Shown in pieces: positions 8,659 through 18,319 of a stretch of DNA of 55,881 nucleotides (positions within the stretch are counted from its first letter, which is position 1; every line of letters starts with the position of its first letter). The DNA is from CALARM01 sp036746235 (GTDB lineage: Bacteria > Vulcanimicrobiota > SpSt-956 > JAKJGF01): the NCBI GenBank assembly GCA_036746235.1, contig DAIOEN010000020.1, positions 1 through 55,881 of the forward strand, in the 5' to 3' direction. The translations under genes were made by a program, and so were the position numbers. The notes below the pieces were generated by a model. That model was not told the DNA's origin. It did no database searches and saw only the letters and a program-made list of their open reading frames with translations.

Positions 8659-11600
8659 ATGAAAGTAATTAAGTGTCATATCTGTGGAAGAGAAAATACA
8701 TATAAGAATACATATTGCTCTGATTGTAATCATAGAATAAAACCTGTATCTCTTTCCGAAGATGAATATTGTAAACGGAGGGGAGGAAAATTTCTCTACA
8801 GAGAGCCTGCAGACCATTGTACTCTGGATGCTATATTCCACACAGACAGGGTGGATTTTTTGAATTATCTTAAGAAGATATCCGGTCATCTTATCTTACC
8901 TGTTACTCTATTGATTGATTCTTTAATAAACAGGTTTTGCGTGGGTTACAGAATGGAACCTCAGGAAAAATGGCTCGCTATGTTTGGTCTTACAGGTCCT
9001 GCCTCTATGTATATAGTGGATTTATCAGATAAAATACTGGGCCATTCCATATTACCTGTAACAGTATTTGTGACTTCTTTAATATACGGTTTTGTGCCTT
9101 ACAGAACAGAAGAAACTGCCGGCGGTCTTATGAGAGATGTAAATATAAAGATATATAAAGAGCCTTCTTTTATGGATAAAAGTGGTGAAAACAAGTGTGT
9201 ATATGAAAAATACTGGGACACTTTTCCCATGTACTGTAAGAAAAATGCTGAAGAATTATTATTACATCTTGGTCCTTACGACTTTCCTGAACTGTCGGCA
9301 GGACAGTACACTATGGAAATTTCAGATCCTTTCTCTAAAAATAGTCTTTCCTTCCGCCTGTCAGATATTGAACTTGTATCTATTCAGAGTGATATGAATG
9401 TTCTCTTTATGGCCTGTAACACATATACAGGGGAATTGTTAGCAGATGTGGATTTTTTTCTCTATGGAGAAAAGAAAGTAAGTCCTGATAAAGATGGCAT
9501 AGTAAATATGTACTGGAGCGATATAGAACCTGATTCATCGGTAACCATGCTTGCCTGCAGAGGCGACAGTGAAGCAAAACTTGACATTTCACGATACAGG
9601 CAGAAGAAGGAAGACTTTAAATCTTATATTTATACAGACAGACCTGTTTACAGACCAGGTCACAGTGTAAACTTTAAAAGTATTTTGAGGACAGGTAAAA
9701 CCCTGGAATATACAGAGGGAGAAACAATAAATATCTCCATTAAAAACAGTAAATATGAAAAAATATATAATAAAATACTGAAAACAGACGAATATGGGAC
9801 TATTTCAGATAATTTTAAACTGTCGGACACCTGTTCTCAGGGCACATATAGTATAAATGTAAAAAGATCAGATTATTACAGTGACACTGCATACTTCTGT
9901 GTATCAGAATATAGAAAACCTGAATTTTATATAAATATAACTACCGACAGACCTTTTTACATAACTGGAGATAAAATTACCGTTACGGCAGAAGGATATT
10001 ATTATCTGGGAAGGCCTCTGGCAGATGGAGAGCTTTGCTATAAAGTAGAAAACAGGTATTCAACGGAATGTGAAGGCCAAACAAGGACAGATTCTTATGG
10101 TAAGGCACAGTTTTCCTGGATTGTTCCTGACAGGAGATTGTTCTGGAACTATTCTTATAAAGTGCATGTAAAGTTACATGATGACTCTGGCCGTGAGGTT
10201 GAACAATACAAAGAGATACCGGTATATCCTTTTCCTTTCATGTTAAGCCTTTCAGTAGATAAAATAGAATACGGGCCGGGAGAAGTTTCCATATATATAC
10301 AAAAAGGAGCAATAGTGCCGGTTAAAATTATAGCAGAAGATTATTCCGGTAAAGCTGTGGAAACAGAGGTACTATTCAGGATAAAAAATGATCTGTCTGA
10401 AGAAGTGGCCAGAAAGATGCTTACTACTGATAAAGACGGGTTTGCCTGTTATGAATATAGTTTCAATAAAACAGGTTTCTATGAGCTGCAATGTTTTTCA
10501 GCGAAAAACGTTAATATCAAAACATCATTGCCAGTATATTGCTACTTCAGGGAAGATTATACGGAAAGCATCAAAATAATTACGGATAAAACCTGTGTAG
10601 AGCCTGGAGACTCATTATATGTAATGGTAATATTTCCTCCCTCTTCCGTGGGGAACGCCGTTGTAACAATTGAAAGAAAGGGTATTACCAGTGAGATAAT
10701 TGATTTTTCCAAAAAAAAATTCCAGGAATTTTATTTACATATCGATGAATATTATAGAGATGGTTTTACTATAGGTGTATATTATTCATCTTCGGGAGGA
10801 GTAAAATTCATTGGGAAAAGGATAGGTTATAACAGTAAAGATAAATATCTGACCGTATCGGTAAAAAATGATAAGGAAAAATATCTTCCCAGAGAGTATG
10901 CACAATTTTTTATAAAAACCTCTCACAGTAATGGCAAGCCTGCTTCTTCCCAGGTAACTATGAGTATTATAGATTCATCTATTTACGGTATAAATAAGGA
11001 AAAAAGGCAGTCAATAGAGGAGTTTTTCCTTAAGAGTTCTCAGTCCCGTTATATAAGTAGAAACGTAAATATGAGCTGTTCTAAAAGATTTGAAAGAAGA
11101 GATTATTATAGAGAAGTCATAAAAACTATAATGAATTTTCTGCACTGGGAAATAAAATATAACATACATGAGTATGATGAGAGCAAGATGTCAGAAGAAA
11201 GCGTAACTTCTCTTAAACAACCGGATTTTACAAGAGAAAACTTTCTTGATACTGTCTATTTTAATCCGAATATCATTACAGATCATAATGGAATTGCAGA
11301 AGTTACAGTTCCCATGCCTGATAATCTTACCACATGGAAAGCCACTCTTCTCGGAGTAACAAAAGATACTATGGTAGGAGAGACAGGTAAAAACATTACG
11401 GTAACGAAAAAACTATTTGTAAGGATTATAACCCCCAGATTTTTCAGGGAAAGGGATGAAGTTGCCATATCAGGTATTATTCACAATTATCTTTCTTCCG
11501 ATAAGAATGTCTGCGGGAGATGCATAACAGATGGCGCCATAGAAATTTTAAATAGAAGTGACTATAAAGTCAATGTAGGTTCTGGAAATACAGCTACTGT

Positions 11601-13911
11601 CATATGGAATATAAAGGTAATCAGAGAAGGTTCCTGCAGTATTAAAATAAGTGCCCTTACAGATGAAGAATCAGATGAAGTAAAGATTACTCTCCCTATT
11701 TTACCACATGGATGTGAGAAAACCATATCCATATCGAACACTACAGATAATGAAAGAGAGGAAGTATTTACCCTGCCAGAGGAAGGAATAACATCACCAC
11801 TGTGTCTTATAACACTTGAATCATCCATTGCTTCATCAATTCTTTCTTCCATAGAATATCTTGTCAGTTTTACCTATGGCTGTATGGAACAGACTATGAA
11901 CAGATTTTTACCGAATGTCATAGTATCTAAAGCTTTTGAAGAACTTGATCTGGCTGAAGCTGCAACAGAAGACAGAGTAATTCTTTCAGAAGAAGAAGCT
12001 GACGGGGAAGAAGACGTGGAAAATGAGATAGAAAAAGGAGTTTCTTTTTTTATAGAACTTGGACGGGGGCTTTTAGAGCTTGTATCTTACTTCGATGTAT
12101 CTCCCATTATAAAAAGGGTGAAGTCACTGAGAAAACGTATGGTTCTTGAACATGGAATTTTGATACCCCCTGTAAAGGTAAAGGATAATTTACAGTTAGA
12201 ATCAGATACCTATAGCTTTGTAATAGGAGATAGACAGGTAGCAGCCGGAGAGCTCAGGGTAAGAAAATTCCTTGCAGCCGGCACAGAATATCAGGTAAAG
12301 AAATTTAAAGGTACGGAAACTACTGTACCCAATTACAGCCTGGCAGGAGTATGGATCAATCAAGAACAAATATTAGATGCACAGGAGGAAGGCTGTATAA
12401 TTCTTGAGCCACTTGATGTAATAGAAGCACATCTTGCAGAGGTGATAAAAAAATATGCTTCTAATTTTATTACCTTTCAGAAAAAGGAAGAAGCTTTCAA
12501 AATCACAGGAAATAAATATAAAAAAGTGAAAGATTTACCACAAATGGTCAGAGTCGGGCTGGAAAGACTTTATAATTACCGTAATTATGACGGAGGATGG
12601 AGCTGGTGGCCATATAGTAACGGCCAGAGCCAGCCTTTTGTGACCGGTTATGTTCTTTATGGCATGGCATTAGCAAAAGATGCAGGTTATTCTGTAAGTA
12701 AATCTTATATTGATTCTGCCGTAAAATGTATAAAGAAACATTATGAAAAGGAAGATAATCTGAACGCAAAAGCCTTTATGGCTTTTGCATGTGTTGCTGC
12801 AGGTGAGTATAAAGAAAGCTGGTTAACAGAACTGTTAGATAAAAGAGATGAACTTGATAATTATTCAAGAGCAATTCTGTCTATTTCACTTAAAAAAATT
12901 AATTTCTGGAGAAAAGATATAGATAAGTTAACAGCCTTAATCGAAGAGAGTGCAGAAATAACGGGAGATATGGCATGGTGGAGCAGTAAAGCAGATAAAT
13001 ACGGATGGACAGATAGTATAATAGAAACAACTGCTTATTGCCTGAAAGCTTTAATTGCAACTAAAAAGGACAGCCACCTCATACAGAAGGCTGTAAGATT
13101 TTTATCTAAAAACAGGAAAGGAAATAAATGGAATTCCACTAAAGACACGGCAGCAGTTCTTATGGCTTTAACAGATTACATGAAAACTACAGGAGAAATC
13201 AATGCTAATTTTAAAGCAGAAGTGTCTTTAAATGATCATAAACCTGACAATCTGAGATTTAAACAGGAAGATACAGGAAAAGAAGGGAAAAAAATACGCT
13301 ACCGGGAAGGACTTAATCCGGGAAAAAATAGTATAAAATTTAAATTACATGGCCATGGCACTCTGTACTATTCCCTTTATACTACATATTATACAAAAGA
13401 AGAAGCTATAAAAGGATCAGACAGTGGATTTACTGTTACCAGAAATTATTTTATTTGCGACAAAAACAATTCTCCTGTTATACCTTACAGAGATCCTCCC
13501 TTTATACATGTTAATCTTTTTGATGAAATTATGGTACAGTTAAAGATAAAGGGGAGACCTGTATATGAATATGTCATAATAGAAGATCCGAAGCCTGCCG
13601 GATGTGAGATTTTAGAAAAAAAAGGTTATCTTTACAGATGGGGAGATGAGGGTGTACATGGGGAGAAAGAATTTGAAGCAAGAGATGACAGGGCTGCTTT
13701 TTTCTTTTCCTACTGGCAGGATGGCATATGTGAAATTACTTATTATATGAAAGTTGAAGCAATGGGGATTTTCCATGTAATGCCTGCAAGAGCAAGTCTT
13801 ATGTATAGTCCTGAAGTAAATGGAATAAGTGATGAGACAATAATAAAAACACCTTTTTATTATACAGGTAAAGTGAAAGAAGTTTTTAAGAGAATGTTAT
13901 CTGGAAGCTGA
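8659..13911 (+). CDS. Giant alpha-2-macroglobulin with zinc ribbon and inserted FlhA/SctV-like segment (copy 2)
   Basis: This is the 1750-residue paralogue of the gene at 2242. The ATG at 8659 is preferred over a TTG at 8644 because GGAGG precedes it and MKVIKCHICG aligns with MNVIKCHICG. The same parts are present: zinc ribbon, two ILPVT hydrophobic stretches, MG2 (TDRPVYRPGH near residue 327), NLTTWKATL, thioester GCMEQT at 1074-1079 and DGGWSWW near 1312. About 190 residues (1097-1290) are inserted right after the thioester helix. Residues 1127-1275 of this insert read like the FlhA/SctV cytoplasmic domain: IELGRGLLELV, GILIPPVKVKDNLQL, TYSFVIG, VAAGEL, then AGVWI and AHLAEVIKKYA. The frame is intact across both junctions. 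The copy lacks the N-terminal triple helical repeat of copy 1. Confidence 0.9.
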   Translation: MKVIKCHICGRENTYKNTYCSDCNHRIKPVSLSEDEYCKRRGGKFLYREPADHCTLDAIFHTDRVDFLNYLKKISGHLILPVTLLIDSLINRFCVGYRMEPQEKWLAMFGLTGPASMYIVDLSDKILGHSILPVTVFVTSLIYGFVPYRTEETAGGLMRDVNIKIYKEPSFMDKSGENKCVYEKYWDTFPMYCKKNAEELLLHLGPYDFPELSAGQYTMEISDPFSKNSLSFRLSDIELVSIQSDMNVLFMACNTYTGELLADVDFFLYGEKKVSPDKDGIVNMYWSDIEPDSSVTMLACRGDSEAKLDISRYRQKKEDFKSYIYTDRPVYRPGHSVNFKSILRTGKTLEYTEGETINISIKNSKYEKIYNKILKTDEYGTISDNFKLSDTCSQGTYSINVKRSDYYSDTAYFCVSEYRKPEFYINITTDRPFYITGDKITVTAEGYYYLGRPLADGELCYKVENRYSTECEGQTRTDSYGKAQFSWIVPDRRLFWNYSYKVHVKLHDDSGREVEQYKEIPVYPFPFMLSLSVDKIEYGPGEVSIYIQKGAIVPVKIIAEDYSGKAVETEVLFRIKNDLSEEVARKMLTTDKDGFACYEYSFNKTGFYELQCFSAKNVNIKTSLPVYCYFREDYTESIKIITDKTCVEPGDSLYVMVIFPPSSVGNAVVTIERKGITSEIIDFSKKKFQEFYLHIDEYYRDGFTIGVYYSSSGGVKFIGKRIGYNSKDKYLTVSVKNDKEKYLPREYAQFFIKTSHSNGKPASSQVTMSIIDSSIYGINKEKRQSIEEFFLKSSQSRYISRNVNMSCSKRFERRDYYREVIKTIMNFLHWEIKYNIHEYDESKMSEESVTSLKQPDFTRENFLDTVYFNPNIITDHNGIAEVTVPMPDNLTTWKATLLGVTKDTMVGETGKNITVTKKLFVRIITPRFFRERDEVAISGIIHNYLSSDKNVCGRCITDGAIEILNRSDYKVNVGSGNTATVIWNIKVIREGSCSIKISALTDEESDEVKITLPILPHGCEKTISISNTTDNEREEVFTLPEEGITSPLCLITLESSIASSILSSIEYLVSFTYGCMEQTMNRFLPNVIVSKAFEELDLAEAATEDRVILSEEEADGEEDVENEIEKGVSFFIELGRGLLELVSYFDVSPIIKRVKSLRKRMVLEHGILIPPVKVKDNLQLESDTYSFVIGDRQVAAGELRVRKFLAAGTEYQVKKFKGTETTVPNYSLAGVWINQEQILDAQEEGCIILEPLDVIEAHLAEVIKKYASNFITFQKKEEAFKITGNKYKKVKDLPQMVRVGLERLYNYRNYDGGWSWWPYSNGQSQPFVTGYVLYGMALAKDAGYSVSKSYIDSAVKCIKKHYEKEDNLNAKAFMAFACVAAGEYKESWLTELLDKRDELDNYSRAILSISLKKINFWRKDIDKLTALIEESAEITGDMAWWSSKADKYGWTDSIIETTAYCLKALIATKKDSHLIQKAVRFLSKNRKGNKWNSTKDTAAVLMALTDYMKTTGEINANFKAEVSLNDHKPDNLRFKQEDTGKEGKKIRYREGLNPGKNSIKFKLHGHGTLYYSLYTTYYTKEEAIKGSDSGFTVTRNYFICDKNNSPVIPYRDPPFIHVNLFDEIMVQLKIKGRPVYEYVIIEDPKPAGCEILEKKGYLYRWGDEGVHGEKEFEARDDRAAFFFSYWQDGICEITYYMKVEAMGIFHVMPARASLMYSPEVNGISDETIIKTPFYYTGKVKEVFKRMLSGS
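12037..12483 (+). other. FlhA/SctV (FHIPEP) cytoplasmic-domain segment inside the A2M thioester domain
   Basis: This domain feature lies within the gene at 8659. In FlhA the cytoplasmic part forms the nonameric docking ring for export substrates and contains the signature PP(V/I)R(I/V)RDNLQL, then a VA-GEL turn, a G-PA-WI strand and a THL-EVI-RHA helix. All four appear here in the right order and roughly the right spacing. The segment stops at FITFQKKEE, where FlhA has the RQEV that precedes its third subdomain. What is inserted would therefore be about subdomains 1 and 2, without the membrane part. That domain boundary is inferred from memory of the FlhA fold. Confidence 0.75.
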
Positions 13912-14079
13912 ACGTTAATAGCTATCTGTCAGGAGGAGATAAAAATTCAATCTTTCTTTTTAGCTATGTCTGACGGTAACCTTTAGCATAAGTTCCATAA
14001 AAATGTCTATGATTAACTGTATAAAATATATTTATCGGCAGATACCTTATTACAGCAAACAAAAAGGAGGGTATAGAAA

Positions 14080-15357
14080 ATGGAAGAACCACAGCAATAT
14101 CAGTCGAATGTATATCTTGAACAGGTTATGGCCCAGAAGGCTCAGGTAGAGAATGATTTAAAAGCCAAACGTGCTCCTCAATCACCTGCTTCACGGACCA
14201 GGTCCGCCTCAGGTGATGTCAGAGAAGGTACAGGTACTCCATATGCAAATAATGTCCGCGTCACAGGATGGTGGCCTTTTCAGAATGTGATTGTTCCGCC
14301 CAATGTCTATGTAGTCCATACAAGACGGGGTTACAAAGAACCTCTTCATATAGGTCTCGGCATTTCCTTTCGTTTCGATCCCGTAAATGATGCTTTCCTC
14401 ATAGTTCCTGCTACGATGCAGACCATCCTCATCCATGCAAACTGTATCTGCAGGGAAAAACAGGGACTTGTCGTGCAGGGTTATGTTCAGTGGATTATAA
14501 ACGATATAAAAACAGCTTACAGAAAACTGGATTTTTCGGATGCCTATGATCCGATGCGTGTCATAAATGTACAGCTCAGAGAACAGGCGGAAGCTGCCAT
14601 TAAAGACAAGGTAGCAACAATGAGCATTGATGAAGTGCTCACAGACAAACAGCCTATTATTGAAGAATTAACGTCCCGTCTTCGTCATGTAGCTGAAGGA
14701 GAAGGCCAGGATAATGGTCTTGGACTCAGTATTGTAACAGTTCAGATTAAAGAAGCTGTAGTATGTTCTTCAACTCTCTGGGAAATGCTTCAGCGTCCCT
14801 TCCGGTCTGAAAGAAAAAAAGAAGCCCGTCTGGCAGAACTGGAGAATGAAGGAATTATAAGGGCGAGAGAGTCTGAATCAAAAAAAGCTGATGCTAAACT
14901 TCGGATTGAAACGGCAGAAGAGATTGCAGGTCTTGAAGCACATACGGAAGCAGCCAGATTTGACAGGCACCAGTCTGAATTGATAAGAAGGGCTTCAGTG
15001 GAAGCCGAAACAATAGAGAAGACTATGGAACATGAAAAAGCCAAAATTAAACATGGTGCAGAACTTGAAAAACTAAAACTGGAAAAAGAACTTTCCCTGA
15101 CGCAGTTGAAACTGGATGCGGAACACAGGCAGGCAGTAAGAGAAGTGGAACTGTTCAGCGAACGGCAGAAAGCAGAAAACGAGATTTCAGAAAAAGCTCT
15201 TCAAAAACATATGTTAAACCATTTACCTGAAATTGCGGAGAAACTCCCCAAACCTTCGGAATTAAAGAGTATTTCCCTGGGAAGTAATTTCCCTTTACTG
15301 GATTTGATTGCAAATCTGAAATCCATTCTGGGAAGCAGTCAGGGGAAACATGAATAA
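14080..15357 (+). CDS. SPFH/band 7-domain protein
   Basis: This 425-residue protein starts behind a strong AAAAAGGAGGG site. Residues 1-50 are polar and Gln/Ala/Ser-rich with no membrane segment. Residues 55-240 look like an SPFH (stomatin/prohibitin/flotillin) domain: NVIVPPNVYVVHTRRG, a strand-rich core, then AYDPMRVINVQLREQAEAAI and LGLSIVTVQIKEAVV, which match the domain's end. Residues 245-375 are Glu/Lys/Ala coiled coil, as in flotillins. The C-terminus (LGSNFPLLDLIANLKSIL) could be an assembly tail. SPFH proteins scaffold membrane microdomains as oligomers. It lies 168 bases after the second macroglobulin in the same direction, so it may belong to that locus, but a separate promoter is equally possible. 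Confidence 0.8.
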   Translation: MEEPQQYQSNVYLEQVMAQKAQVENDLKAKRAPQSPASRTRSASGDVREGTGTPYANNVRVTGWWPFQNVIVPPNVYVVHTRRGYKEPLHIGLGISFRFDPVNDAFLIVPATMQTILIHANCICREKQGLVVQGYVQWIINDIKTAYRKLDFSDAYDPMRVINVQLREQAEAAIKDKVATMSIDEVLTDKQPIIEELTSRLRHVAEGEGQDNGLGLSIVTVQIKEAVVCSSTLWEMLQRPFRSERKKEARLAELENEGIIRARESESKKADAKLRIETAEEIAGLEAHTEAARFDRHQSELIRRASVEAETIEKTMEHEKAKIKHGAELEKLKLEKELSLTQLKLDAEHRQAVREVELFSERQKAENEISEKALQKHMLNHLPEIAEKLPKPSELKSISLGSNFPLLDLIANLKSILGSSQGKHE

Positions 15358-15382
15358 ATATCTTAGATCTTCTTTAAATGCA

Positions 15383-15407
15383 GGGGCAAGACCCATGTGT
15401 CTTCCCC
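15383..15407. terminator. Hairpin between convergent genes
   Basis: GGGGcAAGAC, a 6-base loop and GTCTTCCCC form a stem with one bulged base between the SPFH gene and the minus-strand helicase-associated gene. No T tract follows on either strand, so this may instead be a REP-like palindrome. Confidence 0.35.
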
Positions 15408-15416
15408 TCTGAAGGA

Positions 15417-18086
15417 TTAACTATTTTCAAAAGTTTCTTCAAGCATTTCAATCCTTCTTATTCTGGCTATACGAAAAGTTCTTTTTTCTTTTCTCATATG
15501 ACAGTAACCGTGAAGATACGGGGTAGTACCTCTATAATAAATTTCAAAGGGATTTACCTTCCTTATTATATATCCGTCTGAACCGCTCTTATAATCAATT
15601 CTGACCGTACATTTTCCTTTAACAGCTCTTTCCAGAAGCTCCCTTGTAGCCCTTGGAGTAAGAGGTAATAAATTTTCAAACACTTCTTTTATATCACTTT
15701 CAGACATACTCTGTACATATACAGGTTTTTTCACGTCTTTCTTACCTTTCGGCTGAGCCTGTTCCAGAATGGAAAATCTTGTTTTACCGTGCTGAACAGG
15801 TTTAAAGTGTATATCAGACATATGCCACTCTTTATGCTTATTTAAACAGTTGCCATTTAAAGCTATATTTCTTTTTTGAAATTCCTTACATAATCCCTTT
15901 ATGTACCTTCTATCTATAAGTGCCACTGTATCGGAAAATCTTGCCAGTATATATTTTCTGAAAGCTTCTACAGATAAAATATCATCCATTGTTTCTTTAT
16001 TCTCTGTGGCCATGACGGTAATATCGTCAATTTCTAACGAAGGCACTGAGTCTGTAAAACCTTTAACCGTTAAAATCACATCGGGAGGCAGTTTCCTGTC
16101 ACAGTGGTTCTGAAGATATTCCAGTATTTCTTTACCTGTAAGACCATTCTTTTTTGCTTCTCTCAGGGTACGCTCTGTCATCTGAAAAATGATTCTATCA
16201 GAAGTTTCACCTGATTTATATGCAAAATGTCCCATTTCTGTTTCGGTAAACCAGTCACACATAAGTTTAGAAACTTCAATCTTCATATCATCTGTAACAT
16301 TAAAGATTAATCCTGCCTCTTCTCTGTAGTCAAAATATAAGATTTTTTCTTTTCTTTTTCTCAGAAACGTCAGGATTTCATCTCTATTTAAACCTGCTGC
16401 CAGTACAGGTGATAAAGGACAGAATAATTCCGGTGCTTCTGAGAGTAAATCATTCATTTCTGCCTCCGTATCCGTTTCAATTATCATTGCATCTCTCGTA
16501 ATAACAATCTTTTCATAGAAAGAAGTCCAGTCTTTAAGAGTAAAAATAACATTCTGTGACAGTTCTGTTCTACTCTGTTCCTGAAGAAATTTAATAATCT
16601 CATTTCCTGCAAGGCCGCTCTGAAGCCCCCGGTAAAAGGATTGTTTAGAAATATGATAGGTTTTCACCCTGTCACCGCCCAGGGAATCACAGAATCTCTC
16701 CAGATGATATTGAACAGGAACAGTTCCCTGGCCTGTTTCCAGAAGTAAATCGAAGTTCGGCTGTACAAGAATGACTTTCTCTTTCAATGGCATGTCTTTA
16801 ATCTTCCCGGATAAACTGAGAGCAAAGGCACCATATGGTGTCCATTTGAATCCCGTAAGCTCACCTTCAACATAACAGAGTGTTACCATACCCAGCCAGT
16901 AAAGAGGTTCTTCGAGGATTTTCCTTAAAAATCTGCCTTCTACTTTATCCCAGTCTTCTCTCATATAAAGTTTATCTTTCCAGTGATTCCCTCCGAAAGG
17001 GTAAATACCTTTATAGTCGGGCCCTCTGCCATCATAGTCAGAATAATAGGATGGAGCGTAATAACGGGTTATTAAAAAATCAATATCATAACATCTAATG
17101 CCATTTATAAAATCAGAAATATGGTACCATTTACCTGGCTCAGTAGTATTTTCTAAAAAGTTCATAACAGTTCTCAGAGCCGATTTAACTCTGTATATAT
17201 CCGGTATGAACCCTCTGCAGTGTTTATCTTCATCCAGAGAAAGTTCTTTTATTCTTTTAAATTCATTATACCTGCTCTGTTCAAGCCAGGTCTCATAGAG
17301 TACTTTAACCTGTTCAAAAGGAGATATAGACAGGAATTTACCTGCTTCGGAGGCAGCAACAAGATAATTTCCTTTTATTTCAATAAGGTGAAGATAATCC
17401 AGAAGAGTTTTTAATAAATATATCCACCCTCCGTCTTCTATTTTATTAATAGAATCAAGTTTTTCCTGAATTTTGAGCAGTTTGCCTGCCTCGACGAAAT
17501 CTTTCTTACTCATCTCTCCTGATTTCAGGGCTTTTATTTTTTTATTTTCAATATATTTTATCATTGCAAATAAATCATGCTGAATATCAGAAACAGCTCT
17601 TTCTTTCTTTTTACCTGACAGTTCATAAGATGGGAGAGAATTCTGAGGTGATATCTGTACAAGTCCGGTTACGTCATCAGGAGACCAGACATCTCCGATA
17701 AAGTTATCATTTCCGCCGGTTCGCCAGAAATCTATCTTTGTACCATACCCCCAGGAACTGTTTTTCGGAAAGCACAGACCGTATTTAAATAATCTGTCAA
17801 GACAGGTGCCTATAGATTCTCCGAATGAAAGGGTTGATAATATCTCCTTCAGTGCTTCAACAGATACGGTATTTTTTCTTTTAACATATTCCATTATAAA
17901 TTTTTCCGACTTTGTCAGATTGGCCAGTACATACTTGAGTCTCTCTTCTGAAAATATTACCTTTCTGAGAGATTTAATTATCTGATCTTTAGTTCTCAGA
18001 TAAGGAGTTTCCAGCATACACCCCTTTGCCATAAGCTTCAAAGCAGGACTGCTGAAGGTGTCTAAAAAAAGCTCTATCTCTTTCAT
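15417..18086 (-). CDS. XPB-associated protein: winged helix, Helicase_C_3-like and WYL domains
   Basis: This 889-residue protein is of the kind often encoded beside bacterial XPB helicases. The N-terminal third is helical (SEKFIMEYVKR, VEALKEILSTLSF) and fits winged-helix repeats. Around residues 425-545, VILVQPNFDLLLETG, RVKTYHISKQSFYRGLQSG and a DAMIIETDTEAEMNDLL stretch match the helicase-associated domain of XPB/Ssl2 partners (Helicase_C_3). The last 75 residues (CTVRIDYKSGSDGYIIRKVNPFEIYY, seen in parts) form a WYL domain, a ligand- or nucleic-acid-sensing fold. It has no Walker motif, so it is not itself a helicase. It overlaps the 65-residue gene upstream by 4 bases. It probably works with the XPB helicase at 18320, but the substrate is unknown. 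Confidence 0.8.
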   Translation of the reverse strand: MKEIELFLDTFSSPALKLMAKGCMLETPYLRTKDQIIKSLRKVIFSEERLKYVLANLTKSEKFIMEYVKRKNTVSVEALKEILSTLSFGESIGTCLDRLFKYGLCFPKNSSWGYGTKIDFWRTGGNDNFIGDVWSPDDVTGLVQISPQNSLPSYELSGKKKERAVSDIQHDLFAMIKYIENKKIKALKSGEMSKKDFVEAGKLLKIQEKLDSINKIEDGGWIYLLKTLLDYLHLIEIKGNYLVAASEAGKFLSISPFEQVKVLYETWLEQSRYNEFKRIKELSLDEDKHCRGFIPDIYRVKSALRTVMNFLENTTEPGKWYHISDFINGIRCYDIDFLITRYYAPSYYSDYDGRGPDYKGIYPFGGNHWKDKLYMREDWDKVEGRFLRKILEEPLYWLGMVTLCYVEGELTGFKWTPYGAFALSLSGKIKDMPLKEKVILVQPNFDLLLETGQGTVPVQYHLERFCDSLGGDRVKTYHISKQSFYRGLQSGLAGNEIIKFLQEQSRTELSQNVIFTLKDWTSFYEKIVITRDAMIIETDTEAEMNDLLSEAPELFCPLSPVLAAGLNRDEILTFLRKRKEKILYFDYREEAGLIFNVTDDMKIEVSKLMCDWFTETEMGHFAYKSGETSDRIIFQMTERTLREAKKNGLTGKEILEYLQNHCDRKLPPDVILTVKGFTDSVPSLEIDDITVMATENKETMDDILSVEAFRKYILARFSDTVALIDRRYIKGLCKEFQKRNIALNGNCLNKHKEWHMSDIHFKPVQHGKTRFSILEQAQPKGKKDVKKPVYVQSMSESDIKEVFENLLPLTPRATRELLERAVKGKCTVRIDYKSGSDGYIIRKVNPFEIYYRGTTPYLHGYCHMRKEKRTFRIARIRRIEMLEETFENS

Positions 18087-18280
18087 ATTTGTTTATCCTG
18101 AGGCATATAACCTTTCTTCTGAAGTAAATTTATAAATTTACTGACCCTGTTCAATACAACTGATGTTTTACCGGGTTTCTTTATAGTATAATTGTTAAGT
18201 TCTGCAGATACTTCCAGTTCTTTTATAAGAATTTCTTCTTCGACCTGCATTACCGGTATATGGTCATGAATTTTTATCAT
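18083..18280 (-). CDS. Small protein between the XPB helicase and its partner
   Basis: This 65-residue protein starts with ATG at 18280, with GGGGAAA upstream. Its stop overlaps the start of the next gene (ATGA), and it begins 39 bases after the XPB helicase stop, so it is translated within that operon. The sequence is charged, with a central KKPGKTSVVLNRVSKF and a helical end. No domain is recognised. The tight coupling argues that it is real and may be a third subunit or regulator. Confidence 0.65.
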   Translation of the reverse strand: MIKIHDHIPVMQVEEEILIKELEVSAELNNYTIKKPGKTSVVLNRVSKFINLLQKKGYMPQDKQI

Positions 18281-18319
18281 ATATTTCCCCTCATATCAAA
18301 TTATCTCAGATATGTTCAT

